Source of the DNA: Todiramphus chloris collaris
Taxonomy: Eukaryota > Chordata > Aves > Coraciiformes > Alcedinidae
Reading direction: 5' to 3'
DNA: 64,000 nucleotides
NCBI GenBank assembly: GCA_025345505.1
Contig: JANVCC010000030.1
Location: 4,697,053-4,761,052 of the forward strand
In this document: positions 38,901-47,414 of the stretch, one piece after another
Position numbering within the stretch: position 1 is the stretch's first letter
Layout of the letters: the number at the start of each line of letters is the position of its first letter
Made by a program: the position numbers and the translations under genes
The notes under the pieces: model-generated
Seen by the model: only the letters and a program-made list of their open reading frames with translations
Database searches by the model: none
What the model was told of the DNA's origin: nothing

Positions 38901-41900
38901 TGCTTCTGCTTTGTTCAGAATTGTTAGTGGCAGTTTTTTGTCTTTTGGAATTGTAAGCCCATTGAATTTTCTTTGCTAAAATATTGAAATATTAATTATT
39001 AACTTGACCCATGTTCTAAAAGGATTCTGGTATGAGAGAGCCTTTCCTAAGTTGATAGTCAAAATATTCAGTTCTGCAAAAACAACTCCACATGTAAATC
39101 CCTTTCAAGATAAAAGCTGAAGCTGCTTTTTCAACAAAATAACCAATCCCTGTAGTCTGTCTTTAAGACTCGTTATCTTAGAATTTCTTTATTTCCAGTT
39201 CACAGTATTTGTGCTTTGATTATGGAATATACTGGCTTAGGAGTTTAGAAAACACAAGGAGGATCCCCTTGATACATAGAGAAGTTGAAGCCCAGAAGTT
39301 AGTGTAGTCAGACAAGAGAGTCTTTGTTCTATGCAGTATATTTTCTGTCAGGAAAGGTGATGTGAAAAAATATTAGGTAATAGAAAGCTAAACTGGAACC
39401 CATTCCGGTAGTAGCTGGGAGAGGCAGAGATGCAGTAGGATGATGTGTTTCATTTTGAAACTGAAATGACATATTTGCATTTAATTTTCTCAGCCGCCAG
39501 GCTCATTTTGATAACATGGACCAGGATATTGTACAAGGGGAAGAAGAGCAAGGTGTTCAGGAGGAGGAAGGAGGTAAGATAAAATGTACAGCCCTACCAT
39601 GTTTGCAGGTTCCCTGTATATTGCCTTTCATGAGAGATTTTAATATTCATTTCATGTCCAGTTTGGATTCAGTGAAATATAAACTCACAATTTAAAATTA
39701 GAAGCTCAACTGAGTGAATGAAATACAGGAGTTACTAAAGATCCTGTCCCCATTCTTGAAAGGAAAAGTGTCATTTTGATTGAGCTTCTTGGATAGGGCT
39801 TTGTGGATTTTGGTTACATTCCTGGCTCTGCCTATGATTTGATCTCTTCAAATTATATAATCTTTTGGTGTTGGTTTCCTGTGAGCAGCACAACAGTTCT
39901 GTTACCATGAAGTATTTAGGCGAGTTAGCTCTTTAGGTAAAGGCTGTCTGCTGCTAAAGGCATGTATGGTAGTTAGTATATAGGAAACTCTTAAAATGGC
40001 TAACTACAAACTGCTGTAATACAATAATTGTATCAAAACATTTGTCAGCTTACGAACGTGACAACCAGCACCAGGATGAAGGCGAAGATGATGATCAAAA
40101 TAACGCAAACGAACAGCAAGAACCAGAACATAAAGTAGAAAATCAGCAGGTTGATGAATCAGTGAGTATGAATTCAGATGCTATGGACTGCAGTCATTAC
40201 TGAAGTGAAAACCCAGAAATCCCATCTAACATAATTGTGCGTAATAGAAATAGGATGAACCAGAGACCTGCTAGGAAGACAAGTTTGAGAGTTTAAAAAA
40301 CAGTATCTAAGCTCTGTTTAAAGTTGTCCTTATTGATTTGAGAATTAAAAAAAGCTTCCTTGGTAGAGGCAAGTTGCCTTCCTACATTCCTTTGATCTGT
40401 GCTTCAGGTGGAATAAAGGATTTGGACTTAGCTGGGCCTTGGATGGATAAACTTGGAATCAAAAAGATAACAGGAGTAACGCAGTGGCAGTGAAAAGAGT
40501 GGTGATGGTATTTTTCATGTTGTCTTTGGTTAGAAGAGTAAGAACTGACTCCATAGCCACTGAAACCAGCTGGAGTCAGTACAGAAGCATGAAATCTTGA
40601 AAGAGGCCACACCTCAGCACTGAACACAGCCATGGTATCAGTTCCATAGACATCTGGATGCAGGAGATTGAGTCCTTTGCCTCTGTCACAGTTTAGGGTC
40701 AGGGAAGCCCCTTAAACCTATAACAGACACTCTCTGTTAACCCCCCTCCCTCCCCAAAGGGGAAGAGAAAGGGGATAAGGGAGAGAGACTGCGTGATTAG
40801 AAAGGAAACTAGAACAGCTTTAATGAAAATGGAAATAATAATAATAAAAATGGAATATATACAAATATATACAAAACCAGCATGGAACCCAACTCCCCTG
40901 ATGGTAATTACATCACCGTCACCACTGATGCTGTGGAGCAGGCACTGAGAGAGTCCCAGACTGGGTCCAGCAGTAGACTGGAGCTGTGTTCAGGAGCTGG
41001 ATCCCGGTACCGGGTTCAGGAACACACAGACCGGGATTGAAGGCAGGATGGACAGAGGAACTGAAAGAGTACCTGAGCCAAGCAAAGCAAAGCTGATAAA
41101 GCAGGCGAAGAGGGGAGAAGAGCCACTGACCCTTCAGATCCCTCAGCTTATGCCAAATATGACAAATATGGGCTGGAATCCCTCATTGGTCAGTTTGGGG
41201 TCTTCTGTCTGCTCCTCCCTGCAGGTGCAGCCTTTCATTTTCCTGCACCCCCAACCATGGCACACAAGATCCAGCAGTGGCCTTGGTCTGCTCACCAACC
41301 CTTGTCAGTAACTCTACCCATGGGGTGTTATCACTGCCAGCAGCAGACAGTGCCTGTGCAATCAGGCTGCTGAGTTCAGACAGCGCAGTTAGTTAAAAGA
41401 ACTGAGCTGAAAAGTAAAAACACTGCACAGAATTACTTCTGTTCTCACTCCAAGCAGGACAGCCTCCCCACAATTCTGTCGCACTTGGTGTTGTGGAACA
41501 TCAAGCATACCATCTTTACTTCCCTCCCTCTAGTAGATTAACTTGTATAGTAAAATATTTCTAAAGGATCTTTAACTTGTCAGCTGTAAAGATACCAGAA
41601 ATGCTTTTACTGAATGATAAGCAGGAAGAAAATGCTCATTTTCTGAATGGCAAACTATGATGAAATGTGGGGTTTTTTTATTATAGATGCAGTCAAGGTC
41701 AATATTGCAGGACAGACTCGTACGGAAAGATCACATCAACTCTTTTGAGCCATGAGCATTTAAAACTCTTATCTCTTTTCACCTGTTCTTATCAGGCATT
41801 GTCAGTTGTCGGATAGTCAGTAAACAAAAGGAGTGCAACAGCCTCTGTGGAATAAGTCTTTGGTTCAATCTGTTTTTTAGTAGACAGGTACCTGTCCGTT

Positions 41901-44900
41901 AAATGCAGTTCTGCCTGCTTTCAGTGCTGAAGGACTTTTTCTTTCAGGAACAGGCACTCCTGTATTGTCTGGGCTTTGATCTAGTCACCTCTGATGCCTG
42001 TAGAGAGTTCCCAGCTGGTTTCAGGGGGTTTGGAGTTGGCTCTAACTTAGCTCATGCTGGGGTAGCCTGCAAGTGAAATGGAATTTGACTCGGAGATAAA
42101 TACACTTATTTAACATTCACTTTTGAAAATTACAGAAGGCAGCCATGGAAGATGTGAATCCTGCTGATGACCCCAACAATCAAGGAGAAGATGAATTTGA
42201 GGAAGCTGAACAAGAGAGAGAAGAAAATCTACCAGATGAAAATGAAAAGCACAAGCAAATCAGTGAGAAACAAGGGCATCCAGGAATGGAAGAGCACTTA
42301 GTGGTCAGTAAGGGGAAAGGAAGCAGCTGTAGGTCCTCTTTAAGGGCACTGTAGCACAGCTTGGTGAGAGAACACTGAACTTTGATTTTTAAAGATCTCT
42401 TTTAAGCCATCTGTGATATACTGGTAAAAGCATGAAATTACTCCTGGTGGTACACTGCTGTCTTTCATCACTGGCTTCACTCAGGGAGGTTCTGTAGTTC
42501 AGGGCTCTTGTATTTATCTTCACCCAAGCCTCTGCCAGAACACGTGCTTATACCAGCTTCATGCCTTCACACAAATCCCTCCTATGCTGCTTCCACACCA
42601 CCAACACTTAATCAATTGTAAGCAGCAGTGCCATTTTCCTTCTATGTCCATTCCAGTGAATGCTGCACATTTCAACCCTGTCTGAACTGTCAACTCCTCT
42701 AAGCAGAGATAGTCTGTATTTTTGTGGCATTGGTCTTTACATGGTGTGAATGTTTTATTGTCATCCTGCTTAGTATGGAAAGTCTTGCTTTTTTCTGTGA
42801 AGTGATTTTTCATTACAATCATTTTGCTACCTATTTTTTTAGTTTAGAGCGTTTCTAAGTCACGTAGCTGAGCTGTCATTAATGCTGATGATCTCACTAA
42901 GTTCCTATACTATTATTGTACCTCTAGCTTTACATGAAGTTTTAGTTCCAGAACAAGAAGCTTTAACCTTCAGTCCTCTAAAGTTAATAGAAATGTATGT
43001 TGAACTGAATTTTTATATGATGTTTCTGCAGATGGCAGGAAATCCTGACCAGCAGGAAGATAATGTAGATGAACAATACCAGGAAGAGGGAGAAGAAGAG
43101 GTAAGAAAACAGACATATGACATATGTGGGCTCAGGTAGCACAGCTCCATGAACTTTCAAGCTTGGTATCTTCTATAACTGCAAGATGACCCCAGATCAC
43201 TTCGTCTGACTTTGAAACCTAGGAAGTCTTTGCCATTACTGTCCAGTTCTGGACTCATTTAGTGTTACTCATGCTTATGTGCTGCAATCCGTTAGTCTGC
43301 CGTGCAACACAATATTACTTGTGCAACAGTTGAAAAGATTAAGCCATTCACAATGCAAGGAAAGATTCCTGAAAACCTCCATCCCTCTGAAGGTCACTAA
43401 AAACTTCATTAACTTTGCACCTCTAATCACACACTTCTGTTCTGGGCAAACTGCTTCCTTGACCAGTTACTTACACTTCAGCTCTGTCTTTGATTTATTT
43501 GTGCTGCTCCTATGCAATCCAAGTTATATAAGCCCCAGCTATTTGTGGGGTCAACCAGTCAGGGAGCTGTTAGGACATAGCTTTGAACTGGAGGAAAAAA
43601 TGACGCGAAGGGACGTTTTTGGTTGTGTGTTGAATGGTGTGCTCATTATGCATGCACTAGCATAAGCTGTCCTGTGGTTCTCCAATACGTACCTAATCAA
43701 TTGCTATTTTCTACTTCCTACATAATGATTTACAAAAAGCAATAGAAATGACTCCTCATTACCCCTGTATGGGGAACACTTAGTCTAGATTAGCTGGTAG
43801 GCACTTAGAATTCACTGGCTGTAAATACAGTTACTTAAATCAAACTGTGTCTTTAGGAATGGGGAATAGTTGGCCTTTGGCAACTACTATGGCTTACAGG
43901 AAGTAATTTAATAGATGTTTCATAAAGGACTACAACCAGTGTGCTTACTGGAAGTATTAAAGGGTGAGCAGTGATTGAATCAGCAATCAAGGAAGAGCTA
44001 AAGATGCTGTAATCAGGAATAGTTTCCTTAGTAGGGTGACTCAAATATTATACATTGCTGCTGTTCAGCTTTTTCCCATATATCCCTCAAAGTGATCCAG
44101 GTTTAGTAGCTACACCTCTGCTGGCAGCAGCATCAAACCCCAAAGAACTTTGTCACAAGCAGCTTTACCTCCTCTTGGAAGCAACTGCTAAATCTACTTC
44201 CCTGCTACTGATGCTGGTGAGGAGGCTGCTGCTGTTCAGGAGAAGGTGGAAGCAGCTGCTGGAGGGAGGGAGCTCTGTCAGAAGCACCAGTCTCAGCCTT
44301 GCTCTCTGTGACAGGGGCTGGTGGCAGCACTGAGTGGCAAATGCTCCCAGCCAGGTGAAACAGCTCCCCCCCCGAGGAGGGCTGTACCCATCTAACTACA
44401 CAGGTTGCAGGACACAGTTTGGAGCAGATGTGCCTTCTCCAAAAGAAATTAAAGTTTACTTTGAAAAGCATGCACTTCTCAAATTTGTACCTAACCAGCC
44501 ATAAGGGGACAGGGAAGAGAAGGAGAGGGCTTACATAAGAGAAAGAAGCGATAGATGAAGATCAGGACAGCAGATTCAGTGTGGCCTGCTCTCTCTAAGA
44601 ATAGAGTTGGAAGAGATTATTCTTTGCTCCCCTTCCCCCCCCTTGCTCTTTTGTGGTTTTCCAGGAGCTGTTGACAGAAAGAATCATTCAACTGCTTGGA
44701 AATGTGGACAGAGTTACCCTTAAATACCTACACTGCATATCAGAACTGATATAGTTTTCATAGTCCACAGTGAGGTGGAAGTGTAAGGAGTGACTCTCTG
44801 CCATGTTATGACACTCTTACTGTGAAGGACAAGGAGAAAATAATGTACTTGTAAAGTTAAAATATGGAACAGAAATCTGTGTTAGCTGCTGATAAGGGGG

Positions 44901-45706
44901 GCTGTGAAAACTAGTTAAAATTCACTACTCAGAGGAAATTCACACTTCAGAGGAAGCAAGTTTCCTGATTGTTGGGTGTTTGTTTTGTTTGTTTTTAAAC
45001 ACCTTTAAGCTCTCCGTGCCCTCTCCTCCCTTTCTTTTCAATCTTCATCCTGTAAAAGCATAGCCATGAAAACATGTATGTTCACACTGCAGGCTACTTT
45101 CCTAAAGGAAAGTAAAATCCACAGAACTTCTCTGTGCTTTGTAGATCCAGGAAGATTTGACCGAAGAGAAGAAACGAGAACTGGAACGCAATGCTGAAGA
45201 GCCGTATGAGGAAAATGAGGAAAATGTAAGTACTGGGGAAACCCCACAAACTCACTAACATGATTAAACACTTAACTGTGATCCTGTCAAAGTAAAATTA
45301 TATAATAATTGCTTTTGATCGTAGACCTTAAAACTGCATGCTGTCCCAACTTCCTTTTGCTCATTGTTCTACCTCCACATCAACTCTTGCTGTATGGAAG
45401 CCTTTGGAAAGCTTTTTCTGTCTCTGTCCATCAGCTCCACCAGTTCCAGCTGACAATCATATTTCCTTAACTTCATCTCATTGCCCTAAAACAAACTGTA
45501 AGGAAAGTGCCAGTTGGACTGAATCAGACTTTTTTTGCCCCCCTTCCCATCAGGCAGATGAAAAGAATAACAGAGGGGCAGACCAAGAGCAAGAAATGCA
45601 AGAAGAAAACAACCAAAAAGAAGTTCACGAAGAAAATTACGAAGAGGAAGAGGAGGAAGAAGGCAGAGCCGTTGCAGCAAAAACTCGTAGACGAGGGGAG
45701 ATGTAG
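11754..45706 (+). CDS. GOLIM4: GOLIM4 gene, full coding span (16 exons, 695 aa)
   Basis: This encodes Golgi integral membrane protein 4 (GPP130), a type II protein of the cis/medial Golgi that cycles through endosomes. In mammals it takes part in endosome-to-Golgi traffic that bypasses late endosomes, and it is rerouted to lysosomes when manganese is high. The sixteen joined exons give 2088 nt, or 695 residues, close to the mammalian length. Residues 1-12 are a basic cytosolic tail with Cys6, and 13-34 form the signal-anchor helix. About 35-245 is a heptad-like coiled-coil stem, and about 285-695 is a Glu/Gln/Asp-rich acidic tail ending GEM. The N-terminus [14 protein letters not shown] and the blocks [19 protein letters not shown] and [17 protein letters not shown] are diagnostic of the family. 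The ATG at 11754 is the first in frame after a TGA at 11712, with G at -3 and +4. All introns are GT-AG and no frame breaks are seen. Confidence 0.97.
16399..16460 (-). mobile_element. Short CR1 LINE 3'-end fragment (minus strand)
   Basis: The + strand reads TCATAGAATCATTATGGTTGG, then a block resembling GACCTCCAAGGTCATC. This is the reverse complement of a CR1 3' end. About 60 bp is left, and it lies 200 bp before a longer CR1 copy in the opposite orientation. Confidence 0.8.
16665..17079 (+). mobile_element. CR1 LINE 3' fragment (plus strand, ~415 bp)
   Basis: The order of blocks is that of a bird CR1 3' UTR: AGCTGGGGAAGGATA, GTTGAGCCTGAAGAAAAGGAG, AACCTCAAGTTGCACCAGG, TTGGATATTAGGAAAAATTT, GGCTGCCCAGGGA, then the terminal ATTCTGTGATTCTATA. 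It is 5'-truncated with no open reverse-transcriptase frame. The minus-strand frame of 122 codons across 16623-16991 is an artefact of it. Confidence 0.92.
17374..17544 (+). mobile_element. Possible short solo LTR (endogenous retroviral)
   Basis: The candidate begins TGTTGTAGGAC and ends CAGCAACA, giving matching TGTTG/CAACA termini. In LTR order it contains a TATA-like TTATAAAA at 17444 and an AATAAA at 17466, followed by a T/C/G-rich stretch. An inverted GATCACCC/GGGTGATC pair lies near its start. It is short for an LTR and I see no clear target-site duplication, so the ends and the class are uncertain. No viral coding sequence accompanies it. Confidence 0.4.
18172..18189. repeat. Poly(T) tract in intron 1
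   Basis: An uninterrupted run of about 18 T. No element boundary is recognised around it. Confidence 0.8.
18571..18626. repeat. Direct repeat with internal inverted copy
   Basis: The copies at 18571-18593 and 18604-18626 share GATGTTTGACATCACC and then (C/T)AAAACA, with 22 of 23 positions identical and an offset of 33 nt. Each carries the palindrome GATGT-TTG-ACATC. The spacer contains TGTCAAAC, an inverted copy of the core. Confidence 0.8.
21605..21701 (+). mobile_element. CR1 LINE fragment (plus strand)
   Basis: CR1-typical blocks are present: GCCGGGGAAGGGTCTAGAG, GAGGGACCTGGAGTTGTTGAG and AGAAAAGGAGGCTTAGGGG. Similarity stops near 21701, so this copy lacks the usual 3' tail and is truncated at both ends. 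Confidence 0.85.
24071..24086. repeat. (AT)n microsatellite
   Basis: About eight AT dinucleotides follow a short T run. Confidence 0.8.
25805..26085 (+). mobile_element. Old, diverged CR1/L3-like LINE 3' fragment
   Basis: The stretch keeps an amniote-wide CR1 pattern: a GGACTCTGCCAGAGG block, a GGATACAAGAAACAATTGGA block, and near the end TGAGACAGGGCACAC followed by GTTGGACCATTGATATGACC. It is far more diverged than the bird CR1 copies nearby, so it is probably an old insertion. The limits are approximate. Confidence 0.55.
26188..26415 (-). mobile_element. CR1 LINE 3' fragment (minus strand)
   Basis: The reverse complement of a CR1 3' end: TCATAGGCTTGTTCTGGTTGG, then AGACCATTAAGATCA, GGGGATGGGGGCTTCATCAC and ATATCCAACCTAAACCTC. 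It lies directly after the older LINE fragment. Confidence 0.85.
27554..27578. repeat. (GAAA)n tract
   Basis: A short purine tetranucleotide repeat about 180 bp before exon 2. Confidence 0.75.
27758..27832 (+). CDS. GOLIM4: GOLIM4 coding exon 2
   Basis: The acceptor is TTTTCAG|TTG and the donor GAAG|GTAAAA. The exon is 75 nt, phase 1 to phase 1. It encodes residues 63-87, [20 protein letters not shown] then KKAKE, a highly charged stretch of the coiled-coil stem. Confidence 0.95.
29009..29058 (+). CDS. GOLIM4: GOLIM4 coding exon 3
   Basis: The acceptor is TGTTGTAG|AT and the donor AGG|GTAAGT. The exon is 50 nt and ends on a codon boundary. It encodes residues 88-104, [17 protein letters not shown], identical to my recollection of the mammalian protein. 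Part of the coiled coil. Confidence 0.95.
29825..29878 (+). CDS. GOLIM4: GOLIM4 coding exon 4
   Basis: The acceptor is TTTTACAG|CAA and the donor AAG|GTGGGT. The exon is 54 nt, phase 0 to 0, and encodes residues 105-122, [18 protein letters not shown]. Being symmetric, it could be skipped without breaking the frame. Its region in mammals is tied to the manganese-responsive stem; that function is family knowledge, not visible here. Confidence 0.95.
30400..30550 (+). CDS. GOLIM4: GOLIM4 coding exon 5
   Basis: The acceptor is TGTTTGCAG|AGT and the donor AAGG|GTATGT. The exon is 151 nt, phase 0 to 1. It encodes residues 123-172, from [20 protein letters not shown] to [10 protein letters not shown], a continuous charged coiled coil. 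Confidence 0.96.
31680..31981 (+). mobile_element. CR1 LINE 3' fragment in intron 5 (plus strand)
   Basis: Blocks typical of CR1: GGATGGAGCCAGGCTCTTCTC, AATAGGACAAAGGGCAATGG, GGGCTGCCCAGGGAGGGTGTGG, GGACTAGATGATCTTTCAAGG and the terminal ATTCTGTGATTCTG. It inserted in the sense direction, and its tail ends about 50 bp before exon 6, very close to the branch-point and acceptor region. Confidence 0.92.
32033..32115 (+). CDS. GOLIM4: GOLIM4 coding exon 6
   Basis: The acceptor is TTTCAAGCAG|AA and the donor AAG|GTAGGC. The exon is 83 nt, phase 1 to 0. It encodes residues 173-200, [20 protein letters not shown] then HTQLQDVK. Note the AAG three bases before the CAG acceptor: using it would add three bases and change the junction. 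Confidence 0.95.
32355..32379. repeat. Perfect 25-nt palindrome in intron 6
   Basis: The arms TTTTAGCAAACT (32355-32366) and AGTTTGCTAAAA (32368-32379) are exact reverse complements around a single central A. The symmetry ends at both outer edges. Function is unknown. Confidence 0.85.
32669..32752 (+). CDS. GOLIM4: GOLIM4 coding exon 7
   Basis: The acceptor is TTGTGTAG|CAA and the donor CAG|GTCAGA. The exon is 84 nt, phase 0 to 0. It encodes residues 201-228, [20 protein letters not shown] then KSALAAAQ. It is a symmetric 28-residue cassette in the coiled coil, so skipping would keep the frame. Confidence 0.95.
33544..33560 (+). repeat. Poly(A) tract in intron 7
   Basis: A run of 17 A within the 2.9-kb intron 7. 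No retroposon body is recognised beside it. Confidence 0.8.
35632..35799 (+). CDS. GOLIM4: GOLIM4 coding exon 8
   Basis: The acceptor is TTGACTTCAG|TCC and the donor GAG|GTATAA. The exon is 168 nt, phase 0 to 0, residues 229-284. It starts [19 protein letters not shown], the conserved end of the stem, then passes into a divergent Pro/Ala/Glu-rich linker. The mammalian NVT sequon I recall in this region is absent here. Confidence 0.94.
36566..36898 (+). CDS. GOLIM4: GOLIM4 coding exon 9
   Basis: The acceptor is GTTCTGCAG|AAT and the donor GAG|GTATGG. At 333 nt this is the largest coding exon, phase 0 to 0, residues 285-395. The first third is poorly conserved. The second part, with [20 protein letters not shown], is typical of the family and starts the acidic tail. 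Upstream in-frame sequence is open but is intron; the acceptor fixes the start. Confidence 0.95.
37987..38225 (+). CDS. GOLIM4: GOLIM4 coding exon 10
   Basis: The acceptor is TTTGGCAG|GTA. The donor AAG|GTTCAG is weak, but it gives the right frame. The exon is 239 nt, phase 0 to 2, residues 396-474. It is very Gln-rich, with [20 protein letters not shown] and repeated LQ/QQ motifs, and parallels the Gln-rich block of mammalian GPP130. Confidence 0.93.
38378..38477. other. Assembly gap (100 N) in intron 10
   Basis: Exactly 100 N stand here, the convention for a gap of unknown size. The right flank starts with a T run. Exons 10 and 11 join in frame across it, so no coding sequence need be missing. 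The true length of intron 10 is unknown. Confidence 0.98.
39494..39573 (+). CDS. GOLIM4: GOLIM4 coding exon 11
   Basis: The acceptor is TTTTCTCAG|CCGC and the donor GGAG|GTAAGA. The exon is 80 nt, phase 2 to 1, residues 475-501. It encodes [20 protein letters not shown] then VQEEEG, matching the conserved AHYD-DIVQG block of the family. Confidence 0.94.
40049..40161 (+). CDS. GOLIM4: GOLIM4 coding exon 12
   Basis: The acceptor is TTTGTCAG|CT and the donor TCA|GTGAGT. The exon is 113 nt, phase 1 to 0, residues 502-539. It encodes [16 protein letters not shown] then an Asn/Gln/Glu-rich run to QQVDES, part of the acidic lumenal tail. Confidence 0.94.
40684..41471 (-). mobile_element. Probable solo LTR of an endogenous retrovirus (intron 12)
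   Basis: This block of about 790 bp differs in composition from its surroundings. The + strand starts TGTCACAGTTTAGGG and ends CCTCCCCACA. Read on the minus strand it runs TG...CA and holds a CATTAAAG polyadenylation-like signal (+ strand CTTTAATG near 40818), then a pyrimidine-rich 3' part. The terminal TAAACTGTGACA resembles the 3' end of bird ERVL-type LTRs as I recall them. I see no clear target-site duplication and no viral coding sequence. The ends are approximate. Confidence 0.5.
42136..42303 (+). CDS. GOLIM4: GOLIM4 coding exon 13
   Basis: The acceptor is ATTACAG|AAG and the donor GTG|GTCAGT. The exon is 168 nt, phase 0 to 0, residues 540-595. It holds the most recognisable tail block, [19 protein letters not shown] followed by EENLPDENE, and ends EEHLV. 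The internal ATG at 42145 is not a start. Confidence 0.96.
43032..43100 (+). CDS. GOLIM4: GOLIM4 coding exon 14
   Basis: The acceptor is TTTCTGCAG|ATG and the donor GAG|GTAAGA. The exon is 69 nt, phase 0 to 0, residues 596-618. It encodes [20 protein letters not shown] then EEE, near-identical to the mammalian block. Its first codon is ATG only by chance. Confidence 0.96.
45145..45225 (+). CDS. GOLIM4: GOLIM4 coding exon 15
   Basis: The acceptor is TGCTTTGTAG|ATC and the donor AAT|GTAAGT. The exon is 81 nt, phase 0 to 0, residues 619-645. It encodes [20 protein letters not shown] then YEENEEN, matching the conserved [13 protein letters not shown] motif. Confidence 0.95.
45554..45706 (+). CDS. 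GOLIM4: GOLIM4 coding exon 16 (terminal) and stop
   Basis: The acceptor is CCCATCAG|GCA. The exon encodes residues 646-695 and the TAG stop at 45704-45706. It starts [19 protein letters not shown], has a run of eight acidic residues broken only by their mix, and ends TRRRGEM, like the mammalian HRRAEM terminus. Confidence 0.95.
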   Translation, partial: ADEKNNRGADQEQEMQEENNQKEVHEENYEEEEEEEGRAVAAKTRRRGEM

Positions 45707-45899
45707 TTCTCTTCAATTTGTTTTTCAGCATACAAATTCCTGGGGTTTTTTGTGGGTTTTTTTTTTAAACCAACAACTTTTTAGGATATTTAATTTCAAA
45801 ACAAAGTTTGTGTTTTACACTTTTTACTTTTCTATTAGATGATCTCCTATGTTTATATAAATATGGTATTTTGGTACTCTAGATTAGGATTTCTTTTCA

Positions 45900-45905
45900 A
45901 TTAAA
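45900..45905 (+). terminator. Possible proximal polyadenylation signal (ATTAAA)
   Basis: An ATTAAA hexamer lies about 195 nt after the stop codon, followed by T-rich sequence. It could support a short 3' UTR isoform. Use is not shown. Confidence 0.35.
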
Positions 45906-47388
45906 GTTGTACAGACAGATATCATCTAGGTTTAATTTTTTCCTATTTCTGGGTGTGTTTTCTAAAGGCCATTTTGGAACACACCTTCACCTTGTCCAAG
46001 TCTGGCAGAGGTGTTTGGTCTAGTTTCAGCTACACTCAGCCTCCGAGGGAATCTCTCTAGTGCCTATACCCAGGCGATGGTGGTCACCGCGACTGTCGCC
46101 GTCTTCCATGACACAAGTGTCAGGACCTGCAGCTGGCCACACTGTGCCTCCTGGGTGCTTGTCAGTCCTTGCAACCTCATGAGATGCTCCAAATCCTCGA
46201 AGGCAGGCACATGCCAACCTATCTGCAGGACCAGGTCTTTTGTAGGTGCATAACAATGATAAAAATATGCAAGCTTTACAAGCCTTTGAAAACCAGCCAG
46301 GTTAACAGCTGTTAATTTTGGCAACTGTTTCTAGACAGTTAAATTATGCATTTATGTTAATGAGCATACCTAGGTATTTCAATTACATGCACTACATAGC
46401 AGATAATGCAAACGGTGGTGTGCTGAGGGGAGATGTGAGCTAGAAACCAATTTAGATTTGAAGATCCATTATGCCAAATGAAAAAACTACAGCTGTCACA
46501 TGAGTGAAGATTTGCAGAAGGAACAATTTCCTTCTTGTTAATATATAAGATATTAGACTGGAGAATATAATTGCATTGCCTCAGTGATGTGCTTTTGGGA
46601 GACTGTAGGGAGGGATAAGGCTTGTTAACAGAGGCGACATGATTGGTGCGAGATGTTGAACTAAGGCCTTTACCACCTTATTTATTTTTAAGTCTATGCT
46701 GGAAGAATTTTTACGCAAAAAAATCAAACTAGAGACAAATGGCACAGAAGCTGGGGGTTTTTTGCACAGCAGACATCTCTGGCATTGCATGCAGGAATGT
46801 AAGGGGTGCGGGTGGGAAATGACACAAAAATTGTGCCTTGGTAGGCTACTATAAACATAATCAAAGTGCATGAATATATACAATGTTTGTTTTGGTACAG
46901 ACACTAGTTATTCAATGTGTGTTAAAAGGAGAATGGGAATCTGGATTTCCCAGGCAACGCCTCATTGCTGGAAATGAGGCTCACAGCAGTTCCCCATCAA
47001 ACTGTGTGTCAATATATAAAAAGGAGAGGGTTTGGGATTTTTCCCCTTTAAAAAAGATGCATAGCAATGTTTTTAGTTTAACTTTTTATATGAATGTAAT
47101 TTAATTCTTTTTTTTCTACTAACTCAATTATGTTTTATAATTGGTTTCCATTCTTTGCAGTTTCCCTAAGTGTCCCAGAGACTGTACTTTGGTTTCATAG
47201 GAATATTTTTGCCAGTGAGTATTTTGGGTTTTCTAGTTACCATGAATCAGATTTACCTTATGTATAAAAAAAGTTTACATGGTACTGTAAAATGTATAAT
47301 ATGTACATAATCTTCAGAATGCAATTATTTTGGTAAATTGGCCTGTATTTTTAATGTCACAGTTGCAGTATTTAATTATTTGAAGCAT

Positions 47389-47394
47389 AATAAA
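47389..47394 (+). terminator. GOLIM4: Polyadenylation signal (AATAAA) 1
   Basis: A canonical AATAAA in the context GCATAATAAAATTTG, about 1.68 kb after the stop codon. It is followed within 20 nt by a second hexamer. Confidence 0.7.
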
Positions 47395-47408
47395 ATTTGA
47401 CTGCAGTC

Positions 47409-47414
47409 AATAAA
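47409..47414 (+). terminator. GOLIM4: Polyadenylation signal (AATAAA) 2
   Basis: A second canonical AATAAA in TCAATAAACTAG. The doublet of signals makes this the likely main end of the GOLIM4 transcript. Confidence 0.65.
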
